Made by a program: the position numbers and the translations under genes
In this document: positions 1-11,243 of the stretch, in pieces
How positions within the stretch are numbered: position 1 is the first letter of the stretch
Layout of the letters: each line of letters opens with the position of its first letter
The notes under the pieces: model-generated
Told to the model about the DNA's origin: nothing
Database searches by the model: none
Seen by the model: the letters and a program-made list of their open reading frames with translations, nothing else
Source: Cinnamomum chago
Lineage: Eukaryota; Streptophyta; Magnoliopsida; Laurales; Lauraceae
Assembly: GCA_038049695.1 (NCBI GenBank)
Contig: CP142455.1
Span: 30,231,501 to 30,295,500 of the forward strand
Direction: 5' to 3'
DNA length: 64,000 nt

Positions 1-349
1 TGGAACGTCTCCACCTCACTGAATATCTTGACAAGATGATACAATAATCGTGGTTCCAATGTTCAAATTTGTCAAATTTGCAAACAAGTCCAATTTGGTA
101 GACCTGTAGGGTCGAAGGTATGGGTAACACGTGCAACCAAATAATTTCTCATATGGAGAGACATTCTCAAGAACCCGAGTGGGGAGACGATTTATCAAAA
201 AAACTGAGGTAGAAACTGCATCGAACCAGTAGTTTTTTTGGAAGATTAGAATGAGCCATAAGGCTTAGTGTAGTTTCAATGATATGCCGATGCTTGCGTT
301 CGGCAATTGCATGTCTAGTATGCATATCGCTAGGGGTGGATCTTGCCAA
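1..349 (-). mobile_element. Ty1/copia pol remnant (fossil)
   Basis: Two minus-strand stretches read as the copia integrase region: AERKHRHIIET is the post-catalytic integrase motif, and INRLPTRVLENVSPYEKLFG is the segment that normally follows it, with RPY...KL just after. The fragment runs off the left edge. It is broken by several changes and looks old. The CACTA element begins 11 bp beyond its upstream end. The DNA on the far side of that CACTA does not read clearly as copia, so whether the CACTA sits inside the fossil or at its edge is unresolved. Confidence 0.8.
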
Positions 350-359
350 TAGAACCTCC

Positions 360-935
360 CACTACAAGAAGTTGCACTTTTAGCGACCTTTTTTAGCGAC
401 GTTTTTAAAATTCGTCGGTAAAAGTATATTTTTAGTGACGTTTTTTAAATTCGTCGGTAAATAGTGAACTTTTGCCGACGTCTAAACAATTCGTCGGTAA
501 AAGTTAATTTTTACCGACGTATTTTATTGGAAACGTCGGTAAACTACAATTTTACCGACGTTATAAATTTCGTCGGCAATAAAAAGTAAAAAATTTCTAA
601 AACTTTTACCGACGTTTTTAAAACGTCGGTAAAACTCATATTCGCCGACGTTTTCTTCAAGAACGTCGGTAAAGACCATTTTACCGACGTTTTATTTTCG
701 TCGGTAAAATGAGAACTATTTTCGTATAAAAGGAAATAATGTTAAAACATTTTGCCGACGTTTTTTAATACGTCGGTAAAATGAATATTTACCGACGTTT
801 TATTACTTTTACCGACGTTTTAAAAACGTCGGCAACAATTCTAAACGTTATTAAAAAAATTAATAAAGATTTTACCGACGTTTTTTATGCTTTTGGAGAC
901 GAATTTTTAACGTCGGTAAACGCCTTTTTTTTCCC
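360..935. repeat. CACTA left terminal and subterminal repeat region
   Basis: After the terminal CACTACAAG, the motif ACCGACGTTTT and its complement CGTCGGTAAA recur about every 20-35 bp on both strands, often as facing pairs that could fold into short stems. In En/Spm elements such subterminal repeats are binding sites for the element's own DNA-binding protein. That role is inferred here from position and spacing. The first few units read GCGACG instead of CCGACG. Confidence 0.85.
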
Positions 936-2140
936 TCCCCCGCGCCAAAACCCCTTTTTTCCTCTCTTTTCCCTAACTCTCTTTTCACTCTTCTCTCACT
1001 CCCGCTGCGCGAAAACCCTCTCCCGCCCTCTGTCGATCTCTTTCTCTCTCCCTCGCTCGCTGTCTCTCCCACCACCGGAAGTCGCGCGAATCGCCCCTTT
1101 TCTTCTCCAATCCCTCTTTTCCCTCACTCCGCGTGAATCGCCCAAATCTCCCTCCCTCACTCCGCGTGAATCGCCCAAATCGCCAGTCCCAGGAGCACGA
1201 CCACTGCAGCAGCCCCCGGACGCCCGCAGAGCCTTCATCGTCCTCCTCGCGCCGCCGGACGCCTCCCCTGCACCAGGTACACCCCTCCCTCTTCCTGCAC
1301 TTTGTTCCCAATCTCTCTGTCTGCTCTCCTCCCTCCCTCCTTCTCTTCTTCTTCCTCCCCTCTCCCCTCTCTCCCTCTCTTCTCTTCTTCCTGCACTGTT
1401 CCTCTCCCTCTCCCCTGCTTCCTCCTCTGTGGCGCCCTGCGCACCACTCCCCCTCTCCCTTGGCTCTCTCTCTCTCTCTTCTTCTCTTTTCCCTCTTTTT
1501 CCCTCACTCTTTTTTCCCCTCTTTTTCCCTCACTGCGATCTCTCTCTCTCGCTCCCTCACTCGATCTCTCTCTCACTCTCGCTCTCGCTCGCTCTCTGCT
1601 CTGTCTCTCTCGCTCTCTCTCTATCGCTCTCGCTCGCTCGATCTGCACATTATCTCTCTCTCTCTCTCTCGCTCTCTCTCTCACTCTCTCTCTCACTCTG
1701 CTCAAGGTCCAGCGAAGCCATCACCACACTTGCCAACAGATCGCCACTCACCAGTCGCCGGTGCCACGCCCAGTCGGAGCCCAGGCCCCACCCACGCTTT
1801 CTCCGGTGCCAGGTACACGGTTTCTTCTTCTTCTTCCATTGTTTTTCCCCTTTTTTTTTTTCTAAATCTGCTGCAACTGCTCTCTGTTTTTCTAAATCTT
1901 CTTCTTCCATTGATTGTTGTTTTTCTCCGTACTTTAGTGCATCGTTATCGTTTTTCCCCTTTTTTTTCAGAAACTTTGATTCCAGGCTCAAGCCTGGTCT
2001 GTTCATCTATATACATACATGTGGGTCTGTTCATTGTGAAAGTAAATTATAAGAGGCATACACAAATACCTGGTCTGTTCATCTGCTTGTTCCACTTTGT
2101 CAAGCTCCTGAAAATCCAGATTCGGTTCAATATAGGTTGC
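936..2140 (+). other. CT-rich leader of the CACTA transposon genes
   Basis: Extremely pyrimidine-rich on the plus strand, with long TC runs at about 1440-1700 and a unit of about 28 bp (CCCTCACTCCGCGTGAATCG...) repeated at 1121 and 1155. Long open frames here on both strands are low-complexity artefacts (Ser/Leu/Pro or Arg/Glu). Two good splice-donor contexts, CCAG/GTACAC, occur near 1274 and 1809. The stretch therefore looks like promoter plus untranslated leader exons upstream of the transposase, which starts at 5166. Confidence 0.5.
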
Positions 2141-2327
2141 TGAGTCAAGTGACTAGGGTTAGATCACATGCATGTTAATTCTCTTGGAAAAAAACTAACA
2201 AAAGAAAGTTAATCTTTATGTAAAACATGTGAGAAACTCAACAATGGGCCTCATAACTTGCTGATTTTCATCAGCCAAAGCTTATTACAATTGGACTAGT
2301 ACTTGTGGAATGACAGAGTTTTCAAAA

Positions 2328-4330
2328 GGTGGCCGATGTAACTTATCTTTATCAAGAGTAGGGCCTTTTTCTTAGAAACCTATTCTTATAGTGTCGATTG
2401 CATATTTCTTCATTCCTTACTCCACATTCTGAAGCTCCTGTATCCATGTTAACTGTCAAAAAAAGAGACTTTTTATGATATATATTATTTGAGTTTCAAT
2501 GTTTTATGATTTTATCTGAATATTTATAAGAAATACTACTGCATGTGGGCTAAGAAGGGTATTGCAAATTCCCTTGGGTGAAAGACCATAAAATAAGACC
2601 CACCACTAGGTAGGTCGTTATCTAAACGCCTGGATCTCTACCAATCACACTGCGACCTTAGAGCCGGTAGTTAGTTTGAGATTGGCACACGGTATTCAAT
2701 GCCTCAGCTAGCTATATATGAGCCTGGGCACCTTGTGTCCAATTATTTTCTTGTTCAATCATTAGCTAATAGCTATATATTCAATTCATTTCATTAATTT
2801 GTACATATTCACTGATCATATTCTAGAAGGAAATTTTATTCTATTTTTTAAGTTTGAAACATTTCATTTCTAGTTTCTATATTTCACTGTGAGGTTATTT
2901 TTAATTCCAATATCATGATTTCCAATGTTTAGAATTTTAAAGTATATCAATCAGAGTGGAAAACTCGCTTAGCTGACTCATGACTTGGACGAGTCACCTT
3001 ATTTTAAACAACGGTCAAGTCAATTGCAGGAGAGACTCAACATATATATTTAAAAGAAGTTGTAAGGATGTTTTTTTTTCTTTCTCATTTTTTTTCTTCT
3101 TATTTTCATATAATAAAAAAAATCCTTGACAGCATTGTTTTGGATCCTGGTAAAATTTAGGAAGTTGATGTGCATGCTGGAGTTATCACTGGGTGAACAG
3201 CATGTATGAAACAAAACGAAACTAGGAAACTTTTCAGTTAACAATATGAATTTAATGTTCATGCACATCCCACCTGTTGAATGGACTAATCTGGTCTCTG
3301 GTCAGGTGATCTAAACTGTGGCCAGATCTGACTTGTAGCCCAGATCTGGTGTACTTTTGCCATGCCCAATTGGAAGGGAAATGTTGAATGGGGGAGTTCA
3401 ACAATTCATCCTTGGATTCCAATCCTCCATCAAAATTTGATATGCATGTTTTCCAAAGAGAACTCTCAAGAACTACTGGGTATTTGCATTTCTAATAGCC
3501 CACACCCACTGCTTCATGAGCATCATGTCTATATTGAACCCCAGTAGCATCTGACAAGAACAAAAGCAAAAACCCTCGGTTCTCTGGCTAGGACATTGAA
3601 TACAGAGAACCACTTTTTTCAATCATTCATTTCAACATGGGTGTTAGTGACCACACTAATTCATCATGTTGGGTAAGTGAAATGTCATTATATACTAGGG
3701 CAGTACAACCTTTGACTTTGGATCACAATCAAGATGGTGAGCAGGAGTGTTTTCCAACAGGGTTAAGTGTAAGCAGAGTCCGAACCCTGGTTCTTTGCAT
3801 GTGGGAATGTGAGATGGCTGAATGGATGGAGCGACTTTGCTTTGAACTCAGAACCAGTGATTTAACATCATCATCTGGTCGGTCAGAAGCATAGATAATA
3901 TATATCATAAGAAAAGCATTGCAAATAATTTGAAAAGCATTAATTAAGAGCAGCCAGATAGAAGTTGATGAAATGTAGAGCATGAAATTCTAAGAATAAT
4001 GTATGCTAGGAAGCTTACAACTATAGCCACTAAAGCAAGAAGGTTCTGTGCCCCCTTTCGACCCATATGCGAGAGCAGGATAGCAGCTAGAACCTGTAGA
4101 GATCTCAATCCTCCTTTCTTTTTCCTTGTTCTCAGATTTTCTTCATTATTAACAGTTGTGGTATCATGATTAGAATAATTAGGCCAGGGTTTTCCTGTTT
4201 GACAGTTAACATGGATACAGGAGCTTCAGAATGTGGAGTAAGGAATGAAGAAATATGCAATCGACACTATAAGAATAGGTTTCTAAGAAAAAGGCCCTAC
4301 TCTTGATAAAGATAAGTTACATCGGCCACC
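2328..4330. repeat. 133-bp perfect inverted repeat, arms 1.7 kb apart
   Basis: Positions 2328-2460 recur as an exact reverse complement at 4198-4330; no mismatch was found over 133 bp. The outer ends are GGTGGCCGATG, the inner ends ATGTTAACTGTCAAA. The immediate flanks do not match, so there is no target duplication that would make this a separate nested transposon. The 1.74-kb interior holds no recognisable gene. Perfect identity implies recent origin, for instance an inverted duplication made during repair. Confidence 0.9.
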
Positions 4331-4791
4331 AAACCCAAGCCACCAAACTAGGCAGAGTGAAGTCACCTTTAATTGCAAGGGATTTTAAGTATGTATTGAA
4401 GGGTGGTGGTTCCAGTTAGGTGGTGTTAGCTTTACCAACTTTCCTTTCTAGCTTTACCTGCTATATATACTAACCTTCCTCTTCCTGGGAGTTTGTACTG
4501 TGCCAATGCATTAGCTCTTCACTGGAGGCATGTGGCATGTTGCTAATCTGTCGGGTTAATGCCTGGATCCAAATTAGTCAAGGTCTTAGCCCAATAAGGA
4601 TTACAGGACCCAAATTGGATTGGCATTACATTGGCCCCTCCTAATTTTGAAAATCTCCCTAACTTCTCTCTCTATCTTGAAGAACACTTTCTATTATGAG
4701 TAGGACTCTTTAAAGTCCCATTTCTAAAAAAAATTAAAAAAATAAAATAAAAAAACACTGAAAAAAAAATACAAAACATAAAAAAATACTA

Positions 4792-5095
4792 TCAAAAGCA
4801 CTTTAATTGTGGTTTTTTCTTCAAAATGTCAACAATTAAATTGTTAGCTTTCTCCATTGTCTTCTTCAATTCATCTTCTGACGTTTGATACTTGTCGCAA
4901 AAAGATGCAATATGGATCTTGTTTCCAAATAGACCTATTCCATGGCAAGCTGATCCTGTTTCCAAAATTAAATTGCCTTGCAATACATGGCTTTGCCAAA
5001 GTATTACCATCCTCTTTCTACACATGGACGGCAAAGATGTATCTCCATCGGAAAAGATGATTGGAGCAGGCCCAATGAGCTGGACCTCATAAACA
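4792..5095 (-). other. Unidentified open stretch, antisense to the transposase leader
   Basis: On the minus strand an open frame of about 100 codons reads through [20 protein letters not shown] and ends KKKPQLKCF. The residue mix looks like real protein rather than low complexity, with a charged helix ([20 protein letters not shown]) near the end. The family is not recognised. It could be a captured host exon or chance, and it has no start context or partner exon that can be seen. Confidence 0.25.
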
Positions 5096-5165
5096 CATTC
5101 AATTTATTCAATATAGGAGAGTGGATTCTATTTCTAATTGCTAATTACTTGTGATTTGGTCAGAT

Positions 5166-8100
5166 ATGGACAGGAGTTGGATATTACATTATCGGAACCG
5201 ATTTAGTGCGGAGTACATAGCTGGGGTAAACTCATTTATTGATTTTGCAAAGGCGAATTCGGGCGGGGCAGTGTTGATTAACTGCCCGTGTAACGATTGT
5301 TGTAACCATCGGAAGCATGACTATGTAACCGTGAGAAGTCATCTGCACATTAAAGGAATGATGGTCCATTATCTACAGTGGATATATCACGGGGAACCCA
5401 TAGTTCAACCCGATGATTCGGATGAGAGCGATGATGAATCAGAAGATAATCAAGATGGGTACAATGAGTTGATAGATGATCATCGTAGGGGAAGTTACTT
5501 GGAGGAAGATACTCAAGAGAGGGATGATTTTGAAAATTTGTTGAATGCTTCTCAGCGAGGCCTTTACCCAGGATGCAAAAGCTCAGATACTCTGTTATCG
5601 TTTGTCATCAAGATACTGCACGTGAAGGTAGAAAGTGGGTGTAGCAATAAGTCGTTCGACAAGGTCCTGCAGATTTTTAAGGACTTCTTACCCGAAGGTC
5701 ATGTGGTGCCGGCATCAATTTACGAGGCGAAGAACATAGATGCCTGCAAACACAATTGTGTGTTGTATTGGAAGGAGAATGCTCAATTGGAAAAATGTCC
5801 AGAATGTGAAGAGCCTAGGTACAAGATCAATGATGGCAAGCGAAAGAAGATCCCGCATAAGGTGCTCCGTTACTTCCCATTGATACCGAGGTTACGCAGA
5901 TTGTATATGTCAAGGAAGACAGCCACAGAGATGAGATGGCATAGTGATAAGCGCGTTGACGATGGGATAGCGCGGCATCCGGCTGATTCAGTGGAATGGA
6001 AAGAATTTGATGAGAAATATCCAGAGTTTTCCCAAGAGACACGTAATGTGAGGTTGGGGTTAGCCACTGATGGATTTAATCCTTTTGGTAACATGAGCAC
6101 CTCTTATAGCATGTGACCTGTCATACTTATGCCCTATAATTTGCCACCATGGATGTGCATGAAGGAGCCATTCATGATGATGTCATTACTTATTCCAGGA
6201 CCAAACTCACCGGGAAACGATATCGATGTATATCTGAGGCCCTTGGTTGATGAGTTGAAGGAGTTGTGGGATCATGGTGTATCTACTTATGATGCCTCCA
6301 CTAAACAAACCTTTCAAATGCATGCGGCTGTGATGTGGACGATAAATGACTTTCCTGCGTATGGTAACTTATCTGGGTGGAGTACAAAAGGTTATAACGC
6401 ATGCCCCTCGTGTAACGACACCTCGTTAGGGGTGAGGTTGAAAGATAAGATTGGGTACATTGGCCATCGAAAATACTTGGAAGTAAACCACCAATGGCGT
6501 AGAAGCAAGGCCTTCAACGGTCAGCCTGAGCGTGAAAAGGGGTCTTTGGATCTACCGGGGCAAAAGGTACTAGACCAGCTCGAAGAACTACATCCGGTCA
6601 GGTTTGGCAAGAATAACAAAAGACCGCGTGAGTCTGGAGAGTTGAATTGGACAAAGAAAAGCATCCTATTTGAATGGCCCTACTGGAAGTGCAAAAAACT
6701 CCGACACAACCTTGATCCTATGCACATTGAGAAGAACATCTGTGTAGCCTTGGTTGGAACAATGTTGGGCATAAAGGGCAAAAACAAGGACACCGATAAA
6801 GCGCGTAAGGATTTGAAAAATATGGGCATCAGGCCAGAGTTGCATCTAGTGGAGAGGGGCGATGGATCCAGCTTGAAGCCGCATGCCTCTTACACTCTGG
6901 CACCAAAAGACAGAGATGGATTTTATGAATTCTTGAAGTCGATCAAATACCCAGACGGCTATGCCGCGAACCTCTCGAGGTGTGTAACCTCGAAAAATGA
7001 TAAATTGGCTGGTTTAAAGAGCCATGATTGCCACATCCTTATCCAACGGATCCTTCCTATTGGCATGCGTGGCTTTGTGAATAAGGATATTTGTACAACA
7101 TTGTTTGAGTTAGGTAGTTTTTTCCAAGACCTCTGCTCGAAAACACAGAGACACGACGATTTGAAAAAATTGGAGGAGCAGATAGTTTTAATATTGTGCA
7201 AGCTTGAGAGGATATTTCCTCCTGCTTTCTTTGATGTGATGGTTCATCTATCGGTTCACTTGCCGCGCGAGGCCATTCTTGGTGGACCGGTGCAATATCG
7301 GTGGATGTACCCGATTGAAAGGTAATAGTTGATCACCATCGAAAAATTATTTATATATTAGTGCAATTGCCTTGCATTGGAAATCGTAATAGTTATCATT
7401 TGTTGTTTAAAGGTTTCTGAAGACACTAAAGGGGTACGTTCGCAACAGAGCACGACCTGAAGGTTCAATCGCCGAGGCTTACATTGTCAAAGAGTGTCTC
7501 ACTTTTTGCTCAATGTATTTAAGGCAGACTGATCAAGTAGAGCGTTATGATGATGGTGGCGAACGGGGTGCGGGGATGTCAATCTTCACACAAACTGTCC
7601 GTCCCATCGGGCTGATGCAAAGGGCACATGATCCTTCTCAAAGGGAGCGTGACATGGCTCATTGGTTTGTGCTGAATAATTGCCCCGAAGTGGAGCCGTA
7701 TCTACAGTATGTGCTTCAATCTAGCCATATTTATGTTTTGCTTGTTAACTCATTTATTCATTCTCTATTCGTACTTATTCATTAAAAGCTATCTTGAGTA
7801 GGGAACACAGGAATTTAGTTCAAGACCAAAGAGGTGGAGACATCGGGCAGATACAACGAAAAGAATTTGCAGAATGGTTCAAACAACGTGTAAGACATAA
7901 AATATTATCATTTTAATAGTTTGATATTATTTGAGTATAAGCTTCAAATAACATTAGTCTAATACATTTGTCTTAATATGCTTATGTAGATGAATCAATT
8001 GCGAACTATAGGGTCACCAGAAGCTTTTGATGAGATGTGGTCATTAGCAAATGGCCCCAGATCCCTAGTGAATCTTTACCAAGGGTGTGATTGCAATTGC

Positions 8101-8733
8101 GTCCGATACCACACTGTAGACCGTGAGAAATGTCGTAGGAGCCAGAGTAGCGGCTTGGTCGTGGAAGGGGAATACGAAGGGGTGAAACATGACTACTATG
8201 GCTACATCTGCAAAGTCTGGGAATTGTCCTATCGGCACGGGGGTAAGGTGGTCTTATTTGAATGTGAATGGTACAACACTAGTACCAAGCACAAGATAAA
8301 CATCGAAGACCATCTTACAAGCATTGATATCACGGGTCGGTGGTGTAAGGATGATCCATTTGTCCTACCAAGTCAGGTGAAACAAGTCTTCTACGTCAAT
8401 GACACCAGCAGAGGAAAAAATTGGAGAGTTGTAGAACGGGTCAAGACTCGGGGAGTATGGGATGTACCCGCTAAGTGGGATGACGACGGTGATGATGATG
8501 ATGTGCCGGTTGATGCATTTCAGCAGGACGAAACGGCATTTGTTGTCCCAGTCCTCGTCGATGGTACTAGTGACCAATACTCTAGGGATAATATAGATCC
8601 TGAGATCGTTCTCAGTGATGAGTCAGCATCAGAGGATGGCCAAGACGAGGATGAAACGCTGGCGGAATACGAAGATGATGAAGGGAGTGATGGTCATAGT
8701 CAGGAAGATGATGACATGGAATATGACATGTAG
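5166..8733 (+). CDS. CACTA TNP2-type transposase, four coding exons, one in-frame stop
   Basis: Catalyses excision and integration of the CACTA element in the nucleus. Inferred exons are 5166-7321, 7413-7706, 7799-7889 and 7990-8733, all GT-AG, totalling 3285 nt (1094 codons plus stop). The start MDRSWIL follows a likely splice acceptor (TTTGGTCAG). In order: transposase-associated N-terminal domain with the CPCNDC cysteines (about residues 1-75); TNP2 / Transposase_21 core with MRWHSDKR and the DPMHIEKNIC motif; the DUF4218 region (FFDVMVHLSVHL); then DUF4216 (YYGYICKVWEL) and an acidic tail. One defect is visible: codon 317 (6114-6116) is TGA where the family has Trp (SMWPV), and the frame continues unchanged beyond it. 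Exon 3 is short and its acceptor at 7797-7798 is the least certain junction. Confidence 0.9.
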
Positions 8734-8746
8734 TGTTTACTTTTAA

Positions 8747-9569
8747 TTTGCACATGTAATGATTAAGTAAATTAATAAAGAACTTTTCTTATAAAAAGTA
8801 TGCTTAATTTCATTCGATTGTTATATATGCTGTGTGCTATGTTATTACCTAGCTTGTTATATTATGTTCATGTTTGATTTATCCGTTGTTGCTTTCCTTT
8901 AAATTAAAATTGAAACGATTCAATTTTTCAACTCTAACACAGAACATATGAATACACCTCTCAAATACTGTCGTGGCAAAGACTCTCAACGTGTTAGGGA
9001 ATGGACAAATGAGTTTGAACATAAATCATTTGAAAATGAAACTCCAATAGCAAAGCATGGTTCCCGCAAAATTCAACTGGCTCAGTGGCTGAGACTGTGT
9101 GGCAATTTCATCCCTGAAAGATATATAATGATAAAAATTGCTGAAACATTGCCACGGGCTTGGGATGCTGCAAAAATGAGGATATTTGAAGTCTTACGAC
9201 CATGGCATGCAGTGGAGTTCGTCGACCTATTACAGTCATTTGAAAAATGTATTCATCCCTTATGGATACAGTTCCGGATAGAGAAAATGGCTGAAGGAAT
9301 ATCTGTTAGAGAACATTTGCTAAACAAGGAGCAATTGTTTTATGATCTCAAAAGAAGAGGATTTGAACCAAATATTGCAGATCTGGTGCGTTCAATAGTA
9401 AGCACTCTACCACCTCCTTGGCCGGTACAAGAAATTCATGCTAAGCTCAAGATTAATTTCCTAGACTTGAGGGAATTAGGAGAAATGCTAGAAGAGATCG
9501 AGGTCGACATTAAATTTCAGGTTTTGCACATGTAACGATTAAGTAAATTAATAAATATATTTTCTTACA
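8747..9569. repeat. 45-bp direct duplication bracketing the gag-like frame
   Basis: The sequence just after the transposase stop, TTGCACATGTAATGATTAAG and onward (about 8747-8792), recurs with a few changes at about 9523-9569. The gag-like open frame and about 160 bp of AT-rich lead sequence lie between the copies, and its last codons fall inside the second copy. This looks like an insertion with a long duplication at its edges, or a repair event that copied the transposase 3' flank. Confidence 0.7.
8948..9535 (+). CDS. Gag-like open frame inside the CACTA (retroelement-derived, fossil)
   Basis: The 195-codon frame carries a C-terminal half resembling the UBN2 / Retrotran_gag type of plant LTR elements: VREHLLNKEQLFYDLKRRGF, then VRSIVSTLPPPW, then a helix ending EMLEEIEV. 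No protease, integrase or reverse transcriptase and no LTRs are nearby, so only a gag-like piece is present. It lies between the transposase and the second CACTA gene in the same orientation, bounded by a 45-bp duplication. Whether it is expressed cannot be told. It could alternatively derive from a host gene with a gag-like domain. Confidence 0.45.
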   Translation: MNTPLKYCRGKDSQRVREWTNEFEHKSFENETPIAKHGSRKIQLAQWLRLCGNFIPERYIMIKIAETLPRAWDAAKMRIFEVLRPWHAVEFVDLLQSFEKCIHPLWIQFRIEKMAEGISVREHLLNKEQLFYDLKRRGFEPNIADLVRSIVSTLPPPWPVQEIHAKLKINFLDLRELGEMLEEIEVDIKFQVLHM

Positions 9570-9673
9570 TAATGACATGGTCACTTTGCTTATATTCACG
9601 TTGCGAATATTATTTATTGTTGTTAATAATTATTTATTTTCCTTGTCACTTTGCTTTAAGTCAGATTGCAGAT

Positions 9674-11243
9674 ATGCCTCGGGAAAATAGGGCGAAACGT
9701 GCTCGGCAGGTCGCAGCTGCACTCGGGTTAGCTCCTGTGGAGAGCACACGAGAGCCCTCGACGCAGCCTACGCCAGCTGCACTCGAAGCTGAGGAGACAA
9801 CTGGGTCATAACATCCCAGTCCCGATCCCCAGCTCCAGTCATAGGCCAGAGGGGGAACATGCCCCATCACTGGCTAACCATCTTGGGTTAGCCATTAGAG
9901 AGGTTGCCCCAGTCAGGCCTCATGGCTGGAAGAAGCTTGACTCCGGGATCAAGCTTGCCGTCATCGCTGCAGTTAAGGTAAACTGAAACAATAAACATCA
10001 ACCAAAGTTGTTACTGTTGTGCTCCTCATTACAATATCTGATTATATTTTGTTATTACTAGTGACTAATATGGTTATCCCCTAATTGCAGCAACTCTTTG
10101 AGATCGGAGATTACGAGGGTGATATGCAGCTTAGGGCGGACATTGACCGCCAATGCGGGATCTTGTATAGGGGTTGGAAGTATGAGCTGCATACCCACTA
10201 TCTCGAGCTCTTGGAGCAGAGGGTTCCCCGACCCCAGGACCACCCGGCAGAGGGTTGTACTTTAGCTGACTGGCAGCAGATGATCTCACAGTGCTGGGAA
10301 TCACCAGCCTGGAAGGTGACCTTGGGATGTTATCTACAACGACTAATTATATTCCAATGTAATTCTATTAGTAACGATTTTATAAATGACTGCTATTGTA
10401 TTATTGTTTTTCTATGTAGGCAAAGTCAAAGAAAGCACAAGAGAGTCGAGCTCAGTTGCCATACAATCATACGAGTGGCTCTCGGTCATTTGCCTCGAGG
10501 ATGTCTCTGATGGTACTAATTATATTCATATGAAGAAACTTTATTAAGTTTATCAATTTCTAAATATGTTGCAGGGTTCATATCTAATATAAAGCTTTTT
10601 CAAATGATAGGCGGCACAGAATGCCGGTCAAGCGCCGCCCATTACTCAGTTCTTCCGCGACACCCACTACAGACGATCTCGTAATGAGTGGGTAAATGAG
10701 GTGGCGCAACAGAGACATGTACGTTTCCTAATAAATGGTTTATGATTGCATAATGTCATAGAAGTATTCTAAATCCTTTATTGATTTAAATGGCAGGAGG
10801 CCTTGGTGCAGCGGACTGAGGAGCAGTCGCAGCCCTCTGTCACCACTCCGATGACTGAGGAGCAGATTGCTGCTGATGTGCTTGGGAAGAGGTCGGGCTA
10901 CGTAAAGGGGTATGGGATATACTCAAGGACCTCTTCCTCTTCCACACAGTCTCGGGCACCGGACCCTGAGGTGGTCGCCCTGCGCGAGCAGCTAGCCGAG
11001 CAGGTTGAGCAAGGCAGGAGGCAGGCTGAGCAGCTAGCTGATCAGGACCGGAGGCAGGCTGAGCAGGACCGGAGGCAGGCTGAGCAGGACCGGAAGCAAG
11101 CTGAGCAGGACCGGAGGACACGCCAGCTTGAGGCCTTTGTTCAAAGGCTGGCAGCTGTAGCAGGAATAGATCCGGCCGCCTTTCTTGACACCACGGGGGG
11201 GACCACATCTGCTGGGGAAGGCACGGCTCCTGGAGGATTATGA
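9674..11243 (+). CDS. Second CACTA gene, Ptta/En/Spm (Transposase_24) type, five exons
   Basis: Probable partner protein of the CACTA transposase. Inferred exons are 9674-9977, 10091-10315, 10420-10512, 10611-10718 and 10797-11243, each with GT-AG borders. The start MPRENRAKRARQ follows an acceptor (GATTGCAG). Family marks: GWKKLDSGIKLAVIAAVK, AKSKKAQESRAQLPYNHTSG, ITQFFRDTHYRRSRNEWVNE and DVLGKRSGYVKGYG. A glutamine/arginine-rich coiled coil of repeated DRRQAEQ units follows at about 11000-11130. Exon 1 is 304 nt while all others are multiples of three. Around 9800-9811 the frame shifts by one base (an extra base near GGGTCATAAC) and then stays open to the donor. As read, this truncates the product early unless an alternative splice avoids it. 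Confidence 0.8.

Noticed and set aside
781-2143. Long open frames on both strands (up to 423 codons)
   Set aside because: They read through CT-rich simple sequence as Ser/Leu/Pro or Arg/Glu runs; no family motif, and the frames overlap one another.
2328-4330. Nested Mutator element with 133-bp terminal repeats
   Set aside because: No 8-11-bp target duplication at the outer ends and no Mutator-type tip; the inverted repeat is kept as an unexplained duplication.
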